58,104 bases of DNA, taken from positions 1-58,104 of the forward strand of contig JAQWWH010000075.1 of NCBI GenBank assembly GCA_029255105.1, in the 5' to 3' direction. Under the pieces are notes generated by a model, which saw nothing but the letters and a program-made list of their open reading frames with translations, was not told the DNA's origin and searched no databases. Of the stretch, positions 8,605 to 18,073 are shown piece after piece (position 1 is the stretch's first letter; every line of letters starts with the position of its first letter). A program made the translations under genes and the position numbers. The DNA comes from Flavimaricola sp. (lineage in GTDB: Bacteria; Pseudomonadota; Alphaproteobacteria; Rhodobacterales; Rhodobacteraceae).

Positions 8605-9525
8605 GTGCCCAGCGCGCGCGGCCAGACGAAAGATGAGACGGTTTTGACAGATCGACTTCACCACGTCGCCATCCCGCACGCTACCCCGGTAGCCGAGCAG
8701 AAGGGCTACGACCGTCGCAACCTTACCTATTCGAACACCTTCGAGAACCCGTTCAAGCGCAATGTCATCCGGGCGATCGAGTGGCTTACGGGCAAGATTA
8801 CGATCATGCGGATGCTGCGAACCTTTCGCCAGCAGGGCCCGCATCAGCGGGAAACGCTTTGGCGTGATGGTCTTGCGGTGATGCAAATCGACCTGCAGAC
8901 CCCGGACGTTCAGATTGCCAACATTCCCAAGACCGGCCCTGTCATCGTGGTGGCAAACCATCCTCACGGAATGGTCGACGGCATCGTCATGGCTGAGTTG
9001 ATCAGCCGGGTGCGGACCGACTACAAGATCCTCGTTCGTTCGATTCTGACCGGGATCGACGACATGGCGGCAAGCTTTCTGATCCCGGTGCCTTTCCCGC
9101 ATGAACCCGATGCCCAAAAGAAGGGCATCGAAATGCGCGCCGCCGCGATGGACGTTTTGGGCAAAGGAGGGGTCATCGCCCTGTTCCCGTCCGGCGTCGT
9201 CGCCTCATCCAAAACAATGTTCGGCCCGGCGGTCGAAGAAGAATGGAATGTGTTTACCGCCAAGATGATCAAGCGGTCAGGTGCCACTGTCGTCCCCGTT
9301 TACTTTCCGGGAGCAAACTCGCGCTGGTACCAGATCGCCAATCGCATCTCGGCAACGCTGCGCCAAAGCCTGCTGCTGCACGAGATCGTTTCGGCCTGCA
9401 AAAAGCCTCAAAAACCGGTCATCGGCCCCCCGATCCCGCCCGAGGAGTGCTCGGAAATGTCCGGCGACCCAAGGGCGTTCATGGCCTGGCTACGTGACAA
9501 AACTCTGTCGCTTCGCAACGTCTAA
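8605..9525 (+). CDS. Lysophospholipid acyltransferase family protein
   Basis: The 306-aa product resembles the PlsC/LPLAT superfamily, which acylates lysophospholipids or related lipids. The catalytic block is a variant, NHPHGMVD near residues 118-125, and FPSG near 194-197 corresponds to the FPEG motif. A segment with VVPVYFPG near 230 is also typical. There is no clear N-terminal membrane helix. The GTG at 8605 lies 6 nt after ptsH; a TTG at 8644 is another possible start and neither has a strong ribosome site. The gene ends in a 4-nt overlap with the convergent dehydrogenase. The substrate is unknown. Confidence 0.75.
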   Translation: MPSARGQTKDETVLTDRLHHVAIPHATPVAEQKGYDRRNLTYSNTFENPFKRNVIRAIEWLTGKITIMRMLRTFRQQGPHQRETLWRDGLAVMQIDLQTPDVQIANIPKTGPVIVVANHPHGMVDGIVMAELISRVRTDYKILVRSILTGIDDMAASFLIPVPFPHEPDAQKKGIEMRAAAMDVLGKGGVIALFPSGVVASSKTMFGPAVEEEWNVFTAKMIKRSGATVVPVYFPGANSRWYQIANRISATLRQSLLLHEIVSACKKPQKPVIGPPIPPEECSEMSGDPRAFMAWLRDKTLSLRNV

Positions 9526-10397
9526 CGCGTCGGAACGGGTACCTCACCGCGGTAGTCGTAAAAACCGCGCTTCGTCTTGCGACCCAACCAACCAGCCTCG
9601 ACATATTTGGTCAGCAACGGACAGGGGCGATACTTTGTATCGGCCAAACCGTCGTGCAAAACGTTCATGATGGCTAGGCACGTATCCAGCCCGATGAAAT
9701 CAGCCAGTTCCAGCGGCCCCATCGGGTGGTTTGCACCCAGCTTGAGCGATGTGTCGATGGATTGAACCGACCCGACGCCTTCGTACAGGGTGTAAATCGC
9801 CTCGTTGATCATCGGCATCAAGATTCGGTTCACGATGAACGCGGGGAAATCTTCCGAGCTTGATGCCGTCTTGCCAAGGCGATCAACTACCTCAAGGCAG
9901 GCATCGAACGTCTCTTTATCCGTCGCGATCCCCCGGATCAGCTCGACCAGTTGCATCACAGGCACGGGGTTCATGAAGTGGAATCCCATGAACTTTTCCG
10001 GCCGGTCCGTCCGGGCGGCCAGCCGGGTGATCGAGATGGACGAGGTGTTCGACGTGAGGATCGTCGTCGGCTTGAGGTGCGGAACGAGGTCTTCGAAGAT
10101 GGCCTGCTTGACCGTCTCGCGTTCTGTCGCGGCCTCGATGACCAGATCGGTCTGCCCAAGGTCGGTCAGGGTCAGCGTGCTTGAAATGCGGCCCATCGCG
10201 GCGTCGCGTTGTTCCGCGGTAATCGTGTCGCGGCTGACCTGACGTTCCAAGTTCTTTAGGATCACGGCCCGCCCGGCGTTCAGGGCATCCTGGCTAATGT
10301 CTGTCATCAGAACATCGTAGCCCGCAAGCGCAAAGACATGGGCAATCCCATTGCCCATCTGCCCAGCCCCCACGACCCCTACAGTCTCGATGCTCAT
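9522..10397 (-). CDS. 3-hydroxybutyryl-CoA dehydrogenase
   Basis: This 291-aa enzyme of the 3-hydroxyacyl-CoA dehydrogenase family oxidises 3-hydroxybutyryl-CoA with NAD(P), or runs in reverse. The N-terminal Rossmann motif is GVVGAGQMGNGIA (about 7-19), and the catalytic His lies in GFHFMNPVPVM. The C-terminal domain carries GPLELADFIGLD. The upstream ATG at 10430 would add 11 residues before the conserved MSIETVGVVGAG start, so I chose 10397, which has AGGGAA upstream. It is a stand-alone dehydrogenase without the hydratase domain. It lies downstream of etfA/etfB on the same strand, with a DUF6473 gene on the other strand in between. Confidence 0.92.
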   Translation of the reverse strand: MSIETVGVVGAGQMGNGIAHVFALAGYDVLMTDISQDALNAGRAVILKNLERQVSRDTITAEQRDAAMGRISSTLTLTDLGQTDLVIEAATERETVKQAIFEDLVPHLKPTTILTSNTSSISITRLAARTDRPEKFMGFHFMNPVPVMQLVELIRGIATDKETFDACLEVVDRLGKTASSSEDFPAFIVNRILMPMINEAIYTLYEGVGSVQSIDTSLKLGANHPMGPLELADFIGLDTCLAIMNVLHDGLADTKYRPCPLLTKYVEAGWLGRKTKRGFYDYRGEVPVPTR

Positions 10398-10547
10398 GCT
10401 TGCGTTCCCTTGATGCTTTGTACGGAACAATAGGCCCGCACTGCCCCCGCGAGCAAGGCCGCGACACCTTTAAAATCAAAGGTGAATTGGCAGTTTAAGG
10501 GATTCACAAGCCTTTGCTGCGAATCTTGACGGTGGTGAGAGTTCTAA

Positions 10548-11399
10548 GTGGTGGGTGTCATGAAACCAGAAACGCTGGAAGGCGGCGCAATCAGCTATGC
10601 GCCATGTCGATACGGATCGTCCAAAATCTTCTTCAGGGGGCCAAGACGCTCTCTTGAACGTCCCTATCTGACGTTTGTCGGTGGAAGTCAGACCTATGGC
10701 AAATTCATTGCCAAACCTTTTGCCAACCTTGTCGAGGAAAGAGAGGGGACGGCCTGCATCAACCTGGGATGTCTGAACGCCTCTGTTGATGCTTTCCTTC
10801 AGGAACCTGCCGTCGGGGATATCTGCCGGCAATCCCGCCTAAACGTCCTTCAGGTGATGAGCGCACACAACATGTCCAATCGCTTTTACACGGTCCATCC
10901 CCGCCGCAACGACCGCTTCGTTGGGGAATCGTCCGTCCTTCGCGCACTTTACCCAGAGGTGGATTTTTCCGAGTTTTGTTTTGTCCGCCATCTGCTCAGT
11001 ACCCTTTATACCCAGTCACCCGAACGGTTCGAAGTGCTCGTGGTAGAGTTGCGCTCGGCCTGGCGGGCCCGGATGCAGCACTTCATCCATTGCATTGGGT
11101 CGCACACCTACCTTTTGTGGTTCGCAGAGCATCTTCCGACCAACGCCAATTGGAACGACCGCGCAGAGCCATTGCGGTCAGAACCCTTGTTTGTCACCCG
11201 GCAGATGGTTGATGAACTCCGACCGCTGGTAAGGGGGGTCGTTGTCGTCCAGCCCAGTCAACGGGCCAAGGCACAGGGCACCAGAGGCATGGTTTTCCTG
11301 GGCACAGACACCGCCGCCGCGACCGAGCTTTTGAACCCCGCCGCCCATGATGAGGCCGCGCAGGCCCTATCCCTCGCCATACGGGCCAATCTTGCATAG
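10548..11399 (+). CDS. DUF6473 family protein
   Basis: I recognise this 283-aa protein as a DUF6473 family member, a group of unknown function common in Roseobacters. Conserved-looking blocks are YLTFVGGSQTYGKFI (about 40-54) and INLGCLNASVDAFL (about 71-84). The GGSxTYG block followed by an N-x-G segment recalls SGNH hydrolases, but the usual catalytic Asp/Ser arrangement is not clear. No signal peptide or membrane helix is visible. GTG 10548 is the most upstream start; ATG 10560 would remove four residues and is equally plausible. A strong terminator follows immediately. Confidence 0.7.
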   Translation: MVGVMKPETLEGGAISYAPCRYGSSKIFFRGPRRSLERPYLTFVGGSQTYGKFIAKPFANLVEEREGTACINLGCLNASVDAFLQEPAVGDICRQSRLNVLQVMSAHNMSNRFYTVHPRRNDRFVGESSVLRALYPEVDFSEFCFVRHLLSTLYTQSPERFEVLVVELRSAWRARMQHFIHCIGSHTYLLWFAEHLPTNANWNDRAEPLRSEPLFVTRQMVDELRPLVRGVVVVQPSQRAKAQGTRGMVFLGTDTAAATELLNPAAHDEAAQALSLAIRANLA

Positions 11400-11400
11400 C

Positions 11401-11427
11401 AAAAGGGGGCCCCAAGGGCCCCCTTTT
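11401..11427. terminator. Bidirectional terminator between DUF6473 gene and etfA
   Basis: A GGGGGCCC-CAA-GGGCCCCC hairpin flanked by AAAA on the left and TTTT on the right lies between two convergent genes, so it can stop transcription from both sides. Confidence 0.88.
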
Positions 11428-11450
11428 CAATTCCGCCAACGGCAGAAAGC

Positions 11451-12377
11451 TCAGATCTTGCCGACAAGCTCCGGCACAGCCGCGAACAGATCAGCGACAA
11501 GGCCATAGTCCGCCACCTGAAAGATCGGGGCCTCTTCGTCTTTGTTGATGGCGACGATGACCTTGGAGTCCTTCATGCCAGCCAGGTGCTGGATGGCTCC
11601 CGAGATGCCGACAGCCACATAAAGGTCCGGCGCGACAACCTTGCCGGTCTGGCCAACCTGCCAATCATTCGGGGCATAACCCGAATCCACCGCAGCGCGC
11701 GATGCACCAACAGCGGCCCCCAGCTTGTCGGCAAGCTGTTCGATGATGGCAAAGTCCTCCTTGGACCCGACACCACGTCCGCCCGAGACGACGACACCGG
11801 CCGATGTCAGCTCAGGCCGGTCACTTGCCGCCACCTTGTCCTCAACCCAGGACGACAAGGCAGGATCGGCGGCTGCACCGATCTTTTCCACGGCAGCGGA
11901 TCCGCCCATAGGCGCGGCATCGAAACCGGCGCCCCGGATTGTCATGACCTTTGTCCCGTCCGACGAGGCCACGGTCTGGATCGCGTTGCCCGCGTAGATG
12001 GGCCGCTCAAACGTATCGGCGTCCAGAATCGCGGTCACTTCGGAAATCATCATGACATCCAGAAGCGCGGCAACGCGCGGCATGATGTTCTTGGCATCCG
12101 TCGTCGCGGGAGCCACGATATGGGAATAGTCTGCCGCCATGCTGACAATAAGGTCTGCCACAGGCTCTGCCAGGTAGTGGCAATAGGCCTTGTCATCGGC
12201 AAACAGGACCCGATTCACACCGGTGATCGTTGCAGCCTCTGCCGCAGCAGCGTCACCGCCCGTCCCTGCCACAAGCACGGTCACTGGACCCAGCGAAGAG
12301 ACAGCAGCAACAGTCTTGGCCGTTGCATCAACGGACAACTGCCCGTTCGCAACTTCAGCCAGAAGAAGAACACCCAT
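11451..12377 (-). CDS. etfA: Electron transfer flavoprotein subunit alpha
   Basis: EtfA binds FAD and, with EtfB, passes electrons from acyl-CoA and other dehydrogenases to ETF-quinone oxidoreductase. The 308-aa protein has the variable N-terminal domain and the conserved C-terminal FAD domain, seen in [16 protein letters not shown] and [17 protein letters not shown] near 245-290. Its start codon overlaps the stop of etfB by one base (TGATG), indicating coupled translation. The 3-hydroxybutyryl-CoA dehydrogenase gene just downstream fits a role in fatty-acid or butyrate metabolism. Confidence 0.97.
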   Translation of the reverse strand: MGVLLLAEVANGQLSVDATAKTVAAVSSLGPVTVLVAGTGGDAAAAEAATITGVNRVLFADDKAYCHYLAEPVADLIVSMAADYSHIVAPATTDAKNIMPRVAALLDVMMISEVTAILDADTFERPIYAGNAIQTVASSDGTKVMTIRGAGFDAAPMGGSAAVEKIGAAADPALSSWVEDKVAASDRPELTSAGVVVSGGRGVGSKEDFAIIEQLADKLGAAVGASRAAVDSGYAPNDWQVGQTGKVVAPDLYVAVGISGAIQHLAGMKDSKVIVAINKDEEAPIFQVADYGLVADLFAAVPELVGKI

Positions 12378-13135
12378 CAGACAACTCCCGCTTCTTTGAG
12401 TTTCGCTACAAGCTCATCCACCGACTTGACGATGATGCCGGCCTTGCGGGCCTCGGGCTCAGTCGTTTTGACGATGGTCAGGCGGGCAGTCGCATCCACG
12501 CCATAGTCGGCGGGTGTCTTTTCGTCCAAGGGCTTCTTCTTGGCCTTCATGATGTTGGGCAGCGAGGCGTAGCGCGGCTCGTTCAGGCGCAGGTCCACGG
12601 TCACGATGGTCGGCATCTTGACCTCGATGGTCTGCAGGCCACCATCAACCTCACGGGTAACCTTGGCCACGTCACCCTCAACCTCAAGCGATGACGCAAA
12701 GGTCGCCTGCGACCAGCCCAAAAGGGCGGACAGCATCTGCCCGGTTGCGTTCATGTCGTTGTCGATAGCCTGCTTGCCGCACAGGACAAGGCCCGGCTGC
12801 TCTTCATCGACAATCGCCCTGAGGATCTTGGCCACGGTCAACGGCTCGATATCCTGGTGCACGTCATCGGTGGCGACGACGAGGATGGCACGGTCCGCAC
12901 CCATGGCCAGCGCCGTCCGCAGGGTTTCCTGAGACTGCTTGACACCGATCGAGACCGCGATGACCTCGTCGACCTTACCGGCCTCTTTCAGGCGGATCGC
13001 CTGTTCGACCGCAATCTCATCAAACGGATTCATCGACATTTTGACATTGGCAAGATCGACACCGGATCCATCCGCCTTGACGCGGACCTTCACGTTGTAA
13101 TCGATCACGCGCTTTACCGGCACGAGGACCTTCAT
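12377..13135 (-). CDS. etfB: Electron transfer flavoprotein subunit beta
   Basis: EtfB binds AMP and forms the heterodimer with EtfA. The 252-aa protein begins [19 protein letters not shown] and contains the beta-subunit signature around [11 protein letters not shown] and MGADRAILV. The reading frame extends five codons further, but the ATG at 13135 matches the conserved family start. It is the first gene of the etfB-etfA pair. The region upstream (13136-13265) has no other gene and probably holds the promoter. Confidence 0.97.
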   Translation of the reverse strand: MKVLVPVKRVIDYNVKVRVKADGSGVDLANVKMSMNPFDEIAVEQAIRLKEAGKVDEVIAVSIGVKQSQETLRTALAMGADRAILVVATDDVHQDIEPLTVAKILRAIVDEEQPGLVLCGKQAIDNDMNATGQMLSALLGWSQATFASSLEVEGDVAKVTREVDGGLQTIEVKMPTIVTVDLRLNEPRYASLPNIMKAKKKPLDEKTPADYGVDATARLTIVKTTEPEARKAGIIVKSVDELVAKLKEAGVV

Positions 13136-13265
13136 GTGCACATCTCCCAAAGAGTTAGGCGTGGCGTATTGAGTTCCCTGTTATCGTGCCACTGGCCGGG
13201 AAAACAGTGCAAAATCGACGCGGGGAGGGCCGCGAACGCCACGTCTATGACGTGCACGTCACCTG

Positions 13266-14252
13266 TCAGGCGCTAACGGTCAGGCTGATCTTGCCGATAT
13301 GATCCGAGGATTCCATCCGGGCATGGGCCAGGGCCGCGTCGGCAAGGTCAAAAGACTGGTCCATAACGGGAGCGACACGCCCCGCCGACAACAGCGGCCA
13401 GACTTCACAAAGAAGCTGGTGCGCAATCCGGGCCTTGGCGATGTCCGACTGCGGCCGCAGGGTCGATCCGGTCAGGGTCAGTCGCCGAACCATGATCGGG
13501 GCCAGGTTCAGACTGACTTTCGGCCCCTGAAGGAAGGCGATCTGGACAAGCCTGCCGTCATCGGCAAGGGAGGCAATGTTGCGCGGGATGTAGTCGCCAC
13601 CAACCATGTCAAGGATCAGGTCCGCCCCGCCTTCCGCCTTCAGGACCTCGACAAAATCGGCGTCGCGGTAATTGATTGCCCGCTCCGCGCCCAGCGCTTC
13701 GCAGGCCCGGCACTTTTCGTCGGTTCCGGCGGTGGTAAAGACCCGCGCCCCAAAGTGATGGGCAAGCTGGATCGCCGTCGTCCCGATCCCCGAAGATCCG
13801 CCATGGACAAGGAACACCTCACCACCCCGCAGCCCGCCACGCATGAACACGTTGGACCAGACGGTGAAAAAGGTTTCGGGCAGGCAGGCCGCCTGTTGCA
13901 GGCTCAGGCCGTCCGGCACTGGCAGGCAATGGGCCGCCGGGGCCAGCGCATAGTCGGCATACCCTCCGCCCGGCAACAGGGCACAAACCCGATCGCCTTC
14001 TTTCAATCCCGCCACACCATGGCCAACGGCCGCGATCGTGCCCGCCGCCTCAAGGCCTGGCAGATCAGACGCACCGGGCGGGGGGGCATAGGCGCCCGCG
14101 CGCTGTAGCGCGTCCGGGCGATTGACCCCGGCATGGGCCACCCGGATCAGGACCTGACCGTGGCCCGGTTCAGGGATCGGCCGCTCAACCAAGGTCAGAA
14201 CCTCAGGACCTCCCGGACAGGCAATCTCGACCGCACGCATCATCTTGGCCAT
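13266..14252 (-). CDS. NAD(P)H-quinone oxidoreductase, PIG3-like zinc-independent MDR family
   Basis: The 328-aa protein belongs to the medium-chain dehydrogenase/reductase superfamily and lacks the zinc ligands of alcohol dehydrogenases. The N-terminal GroES-like domain has HAGVNRPDALQRAG, and the Rossmann motif is HGGSSGIGTTAIQLA near 148-162. The LVHGGSSGIG and TAGTDEKCRACEALGA segments are typical of the PIG3/TIGR02824 quinone reductases, which transfer hydride from NADPH to quinones. It lies 73 nt downstream of the COQ9 gene on the same strand; the spacer carries a TATTTTGG-type element. Confidence 0.88.
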   Translation of the reverse strand: MAKMMRAVEIACPGGPEVLTLVERPIPEPGHGQVLIRVAHAGVNRPDALQRAGAYAPPPGASDLPGLEAAGTIAAVGHGVAGLKEGDRVCALLPGGGYADYALAPAAHCLPVPDGLSLQQAACLPETFFTVWSNVFMRGGLRGGEVFLVHGGSSGIGTTAIQLAHHFGARVFTTAGTDEKCRACEALGAERAINYRDADFVEVLKAEGGADLILDMVGGDYIPRNIASLADDGRLVQIAFLQGPKVSLNLAPIMVRRLTLTGSTLRPQSDIAKARIAHQLLCEVWPLLSAGRVAPVMDQSFDLADAALAHARMESSDHIGKISLTVSA

Positions 14253-14262
14253 ATCTGCCCCT

Positions 14263-14282
14263 TCGCTTCGTCCAAAATACTC
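14263..14282 (-). repeat. TATTTTTGG-type leader element, copy upstream of the quinone oxidoreductase gene
   Basis: Read on the - strand this is GAGTATTTTGGACGAAG, ending about 10 nt before the start codon. It shares the T-rich core followed by GG with the elements upstream of dgcA and lysA. Confidence 0.4.
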
Positions 14283-14325
14283 AATCTTTGCCAGCCTTCC
14301 AACGCAGTTGGCTGGTCAAAGACCA

Positions 14326-15018
14326 TCATTCAACCCAACGACCGGGCAGGTCGGCGGGGGCCGCCCCGGACGGTTTTCTGACCCGGGACAAAAGCTGATC
14401 CAGCGGCGCCAGAATCCTCTTGGCAAACGGGTTCGCCTTGACCTGCGCCTTCAGGGTTTCGAACTGCATCACATCAGCGATGCGGCGATCAATGAAGTCC
14501 TCGGTTGCCTGACCGTCCAGCGAATCGTCGCCCAGCCAATAAAGGACCGAGGCGCCATAGACACCGGACAGGGTCGCCCGCTTGGTGTACCAGTTCACAT
14601 CATCCGACGTATCGCCAAGCGCTGTCCAGATCGCATCCGCTGTCCCCCAAATCAGGCGGGCGCCTTCTGCCGCCAGATGCGGCAAAGAAAACAGGGCAGT
14701 GCCGCGACGAACGGCCTCCTTGTCGTCCACGACGTTCAGGCGGGTCCGAATGGCAAAAGCCACTCTTTCAGAATAGCGCATCTTGCCAAGATCGGCAGCC
14801 TGCAAGGCAATCCGCATCATATCGTCTCCGGCCAGATGAAACGCAACAGCCAGATCGGTGGCGCCACGCGGGCATGCGGCCTTGGCCTCATCGGACGTCA
14901 GGCCGGCATCAACCAAAGCGGCATCAAATGCGGCCTGGGACCAGCCATCAAAGGCAACATGCGGCAGGATCGCCTCAAGCAGGCGGGCCGTGGTGGGGTC
15001 GAAAGGGCGGATGGTCAT
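14326..15018 (-). CDS. COQ9 family protein (ubiquinone biosynthesis)
   Basis: COQ9 proteins are lipid-binding TetR-like helical proteins that help hydroxylation steps in ubiquinone synthesis. The 230-aa product has the COQ9 C-terminal features, including DDVNWYTKRATLSGVYGA and the tryptophan-rich stretch LIWGTADAIW. The gene sits divergently from rpsU, an arrangement I associate with Rhodobacterales. It precedes a quinone oxidoreductase on the same strand, and both act on quinones. Confidence 0.9.
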   Translation of the reverse strand: MTIRPFDPTTARLLEAILPHVAFDGWSQAAFDAALVDAGLTSDEAKAACPRGATDLAVAFHLAGDDMMRIALQAADLGKMRYSERVAFAIRTRLNVVDDKEAVRRGTALFSLPHLAAEGARLIWGTADAIWTALGDTSDDVNWYTKRATLSGVYGASVLYWLGDDSLDGQATEDFIDRRIADVMQFETLKAQVKANPFAKRILAPLDQLLSRVRKPSGAAPADLPGRWVE

Positions 15019-15125
15019 GGGCGGTCTCCTTTTGCTGTGGCAATACTGGACAAGCTAGGGCCACTTTGCTATACGGCCACTTCCTGCAATTTTGCAACTC
15101 AACCTAGAAAGGTGGTGAAAACCAC

Positions 15126-15332
15126 ATGCAGGTCAGTGTTCGTGACAACAACGTCGATCAGGCCCTTCGGGCTCTGAAAAAGAAGCTGCAGCGCGAAGGT
15201 GTGTTTCGTGAAATGAAGCTTAAGCAACATTTCGAGAAACCGTCCGAGAAGAAAGCGCGCGAGAAGGCCGAGGCTATCCGCCGTCAGCGCAAGCTCGCCC
15301 GGAAAAAGCTCCAGCGTGAGGGGCTGCTCTAA
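15126..15332 (+). CDS. rpsU: 30S ribosomal protein S21
   Basis: S21 is a small basic protein of the 30S platform near the anti-Shine-Dalgarno sequence. The 68-aa protein has the usual [19 protein letters not shown] start and a strongly basic C-terminus. A GGTGGTGA stretch lies upstream of the ATG. It is monocistronic and followed by an intrinsic terminator and one copy of the dispersed palindrome. Confidence 0.97.
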   Translation: MQVSVRDNNVDQALRALKKKLQREGVFREMKLKQHFEKPSEKKAREKAEAIRRQRKLARKKLQREGLL

Positions 15333-15362
15333 GCATCCTTCCGACACGACGCGAAAAAGATG

Positions 15363-15389
15363 ACCCCCGTGGCGAAGGCCCGGGGGTTT
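15363..15389 (+). terminator. rpsU terminator
   Basis: An ACCCCCG / CGGGGGT stem (15363-15369, 15381-15387) with an 11-nt loop is followed by a short T-run. It lies about 30 nt after the rpsU stop. Confidence 0.75.
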
Positions 15390-15401
15390 GTCGTTTCTCG
15401 C

Positions 15402-15427
15402 GTAAGGTGGGTCATGACCCACCTTAC
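15402..15427. repeat. 26-bp dispersed palindrome, copy 3
   Basis: Perfect palindrome with centre CATG, between the convergent rpsU and GST genes, right after the rpsU terminator and 8 nt before the GST stop codon. Confidence 0.95.
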
Positions 15428-15435
15428 CAAAGTGC

Positions 15436-16134
15436 TCAGACGCGCGCGGGGATGCCCCGGCCACGTTCAGCCGCAGGTCTTTGGAAGAAGCGGTCGACAT
15501 AGGCGGGCACGTTCTTCAGATCCGACCAGCCGACAAGGTCTTTCGCCCCGTAGAAATCGAGCGCGTTCAGCCAGGGCGCCAGGGCGATGTCAGCGATGGT
15601 ATAGGGGCCCACGATCCAGTCCTTGCCCTCAAGCTCTGCATCGACGACCGCCAACAGGCGCCGTGCTTCGGCAATGTAGCGTTCTCGCGGACGTGAGTCC
15701 TCGATCTGGGATCCTGCAGACTTCACAAAGAACCCCAACTGGCCAAACATCGGCCCGACGCCACCCATCTGGAACATCACCCACTGGATCGTCTTGTATT
15801 TGTCTGAAGGTGTATCGCCCAAAAGTCTGCCCGTCTTCTCGGCCAGGTAGATCAGGATGGCGCCACTCTCGAACAATGCGATCGGTTCACCGCCTGGTCC
15901 ATTTGGGTCGATGATGGCGGGGATTTTGTTGTTGGGGTTCAGCGACAGAAACGCCGGGCTTTTGACATCCGAATCCGACAGGGTGACCAGATGCGGTTCA
16001 TATTCCAGTCCCAATTCCTCGAGCGCGATCGATGCCTTGACCCCATTCGGTGTTGGAAAGGAATAAAGCTGGATGATCCCCGGCCTAGCCGAAGGCCACC
16101 TTTGCGAAATCATGTGAGACGACAAATCAAGCAT
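15436..16134 (-). CDS. Glutathione S-transferase family protein, YfcG/YghU-like
   Basis: The 232-aa protein has an N-terminal thioredoxin-like domain with LYSFPTPNGVKAS near residues 24-36 and SLNPNNKIPAI, followed by an all-helical C-terminal domain. The TPNG segment is typical of the Nu-class YfcG/YghU group, which shows disulfide-bond oxidoreductase activity. I chose ATG 16134 (MLDLSSHM) because related proteins begin a short way before the LYSFPTPNG strand; ATG 16113 is possible. The longer reading frame to 16248 is not supported. The natural substrate is unknown. Confidence 0.85.
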   Translation of the reverse strand: MLDLSSHMISQRWPSARPGIIQLYSFPTPNGVKASIALEELGLEYEPHLVTLSDSDVKSPAFLSLNPNNKIPAIIDPNGPGGEPIALFESGAILIYLAEKTGRLLGDTPSDKYKTIQWVMFQMGGVGPMFGQLGFFVKSAGSQIEDSRPRERYIAEARRLLAVVDAELEGKDWIVGPYTIADIALAPWLNALDFYGAKDLVGWSDLKNVPAYVDRFFQRPAAERGRGIPARV

Positions 16135-16293
16135 TTCCGGTCCATTTCCGTGTGCAAACCTACATATCCAACACGTAAGTTGAAGAATTGGGAATAAAAC
16201 CCGTAGACCTGTTGGCCAGCGGCGGTATGACTGTGCGCACGCGCGCAAAGGGAGAATTCCGCTGCGCCAATAAACAAATATGGGAACAGTAAC

Positions 16294-16728
16294 GTGATCA
16301 AAGAGTTCAAAGACTTTATCGCCAAAGGCAACGTGATGGACCTGGCCGTCGGCATCATCATCGGTGCCGCCTTCACAGCCATCGTCGGAAGCCTCGTCAG
16401 CGACCTCATCAACCCGATCATCGGCCTTGTGCTGGGTGGTGTAGACTTCAGCAACATGTACGTCGTGATGTCAGGTGAAGTCGCTCCTGGCGCCGGGCTT
16501 GAGACCGCACGCGAAAGTGGCGCCGCCATTTTTGCCTATGGAGCCTTCATCACCGCCGTCATCAACTTCCTGATCATCGCCTTCGTGGTGTTTATGTTGG
16601 TCAAGTCGGTCAACAAACTTCAGGACGCCACCAAGAAGGCAGAAGAAGCCGCTCCGGAAGCCCCCAAGGGTCCGACCCAGGAAGAGCTTCTGGCTGAAAT
16701 TCGCGATGTGCTGAAGGCGCGCGGCTAA
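16294..16728 (+). CDS. mscL: Large-conductance mechanosensitive channel MscL
   Basis: MscL forms a homopentameric pore in the inner membrane that opens on hypo-osmotic shock. The 144-aa protein has the amphipathic N-terminal helix [22 protein letters not shown]1 (about 18-45), a periplasmic loop, TM2 (about 80-104) and a cytoplasmic helix rich in Lys/Glu. It starts with GTG, with GGGA upstream. A strong terminator follows. It is monocistronic. Confidence 0.96.
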   Translation: MIKEFKDFIAKGNVMDLAVGIIIGAAFTAIVGSLVSDLINPIIGLVLGGVDFSNMYVVMSGEVAPGAGLETARESGAAIFAYGAFITAVINFLIIAFVVFMLVKSVNKLQDATKKAEEAAPEAPKGPTQEELLAEIRDVLKARG

Positions 16729-16745
16729 CGCGCCCCCAAGATCAA

Positions 16746-16785
16746 TCGGGCCCGACTGTGCGCAGCCAGTCGGGCCCGAACCTTT
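16746..16785 (+). terminator. mscL terminator
   Basis: A 13-bp TCGGGCCCGACTG stem (16746-16758 with 16767-16779) and an 8-nt loop are followed by ACCTTT. It could also serve the convergent ald gene, although the T-run is short. Confidence 0.7.
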
Positions 16786-16820
16786 CCACTTGACCGACCC
16801 TACCGGCAAGCGAACACGCG

Positions 16821-17939
16821 CTACTTTTTAATCGCCAGCGCCGGGGCCAGAACGTCGATCCCAAGAGCCTTGCCGACAGCATAGTAGGTGAGCTCGCCCG
16901 CGTGGACGTTCAGGCCAGCCAAAAGGTGGGGATCATCCTCACAGGCATTCCGCCAACCCTTGTCCGCCAGCGCCAGCAGGAAAGGCAAAGTGGCGTTGCC
17001 CAGCGCGATGGTCGAGGTGCGGGCAACCGCACCGGGCATATTGGCGACGCAGTAGTGCATGATCCCGTCGACCTCGTAGATCGGGTCCTGATGGGTCGTG
17101 GCGCGGCTTGTCTCAAAGCAGCCCCCCTGATCAATCGCCACGTCAACGAGCACCGCCCCCGGCTTCAACTCTGCCAGTTGCGCCCGCGAGATCAGCTTGG
17201 GCGCAGCGGCCCCGGGGATCAGCACGGCCCCGATGATCATGTCCGCCTGGCGGGCCAGCTCCATCGTGTTGCCGACGGTGGCATAGCTGGTCTTGAAGGT
17301 TCCGCCAAACTGGTCATCCAGCAGGCGCAGACGCGGCAGCGACCGGTCAAGCACGGTGACATCAGCCCCCATGCCTGCCGCGATCCTGGCCGCATGGGTG
17401 CCGACAACACCGCCGCCAATGACCACGACACGGGCCGGGCCAACGCCAGGCACACCGCCCATCAGGACACCCCGGCCACCATTGGCCTTTTGCAGGGTCC
17501 AGGCCCCGACCTGAGGCGCCAGCCGACCGGCGACTTCGGACATAGGCGCAAGAAGGGGCAGGCCACCCCGGTCATCGGTCACAGTTTCATAGGCGATGCA
17601 GGTCGCCCCAGACGCAAGAAGGTCGTGTGTCTGCGCCGGATCGGGTGCAAGGTGGAGATAGGTGAACAGAACCTGACCCTCGCGCAGCATCTTGCGCTCA
17701 ACCGATTGGGGCTCTTTCACCTTTACGATCAGATCGGCCGTGGCGAAAACATCGGCGGCCGTGGGCGCGATCTTGGCGCCCGCTTCGACATAGTCCTCAT
17801 CGACAAAACCAGCCCCGACGCCAGCGCCGGTTTCGACCGTGACCAAATGGCCATGAGCAACGGCCTCGCGGGCGGCATTGGGAGTCAGGCCAACGCGGAA
17901 TTCCTGTGGCTTGATCTCTTTCGGGCAACCTATAAGCAT
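16821..17939 (-). CDS. ald: Alanine dehydrogenase
   Basis: Ald interconverts L-alanine and pyruvate plus ammonia with NAD. The 372-aa length is normal. Recognisable parts are [20 protein letters not shown] at the N-terminus, VKVKEPQ with the substrate-binding Lys, TYLHLAPD with the catalytic His, and the NAD motif [16 protein letters not shown]. The reading frame continues upstream, but ATG 17939 matches the conserved start. The gene is divergent from an Lrp-type regulator that probably controls it, as AldR/Lrp proteins do elsewhere. Confidence 0.96.
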   Translation of the reverse strand: MLIGCPKEIKPQEFRVGLTPNAAREAVAHGHLVTVETGAGVGAGFVDEDYVEAGAKIAPTAADVFATADLIVKVKEPQSVERKMLREGQVLFTYLHLAPDPAQTHDLLASGATCIAYETVTDDRGGLPLLAPMSEVAGRLAPQVGAWTLQKANGGRGVLMGGVPGVGPARVVVIGGGVVGTHAARIAAGMGADVTVLDRSLPRLRLLDDQFGGTFKTSYATVGNTMELARQADMIIGAVLIPGAAAPKLISRAQLAELKPGAVLVDVAIDQGGCFETSRATTHQDPIYEVDGIMHYCVANMPGAVARTSTIALGNATLPFLLALADKGWRNACEDDPHLLAGLNVHAGELTYYAVGKALGIDVLAPALAIKK

Positions 17940-18073
17940 TATTTGGGATCCTCCATTTGTTTGGTGGAGTATCCTCGCGCCAGTGCGCAAATGCTTGGAC
18001 ATTTGGGCCATGTCAGGATAAATGTTTCGCAGATTATTGCGCTATTTGGCAACTTGTTCGAAGAGATCTGCAT
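17940..18073. promoter_or_regulatory. ald / lrp-type regulator divergent promoter region
   Basis: The 134-nt spacer holds both promoters. It contains an inverted pair GCGCAA (17985-17990) and TTGCGC (18037-18042) in AT-rich surroundings, a plausible binding region for the divergently encoded Lrp-type protein. The exact operator cannot be fixed by eye. Confidence 0.35.
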
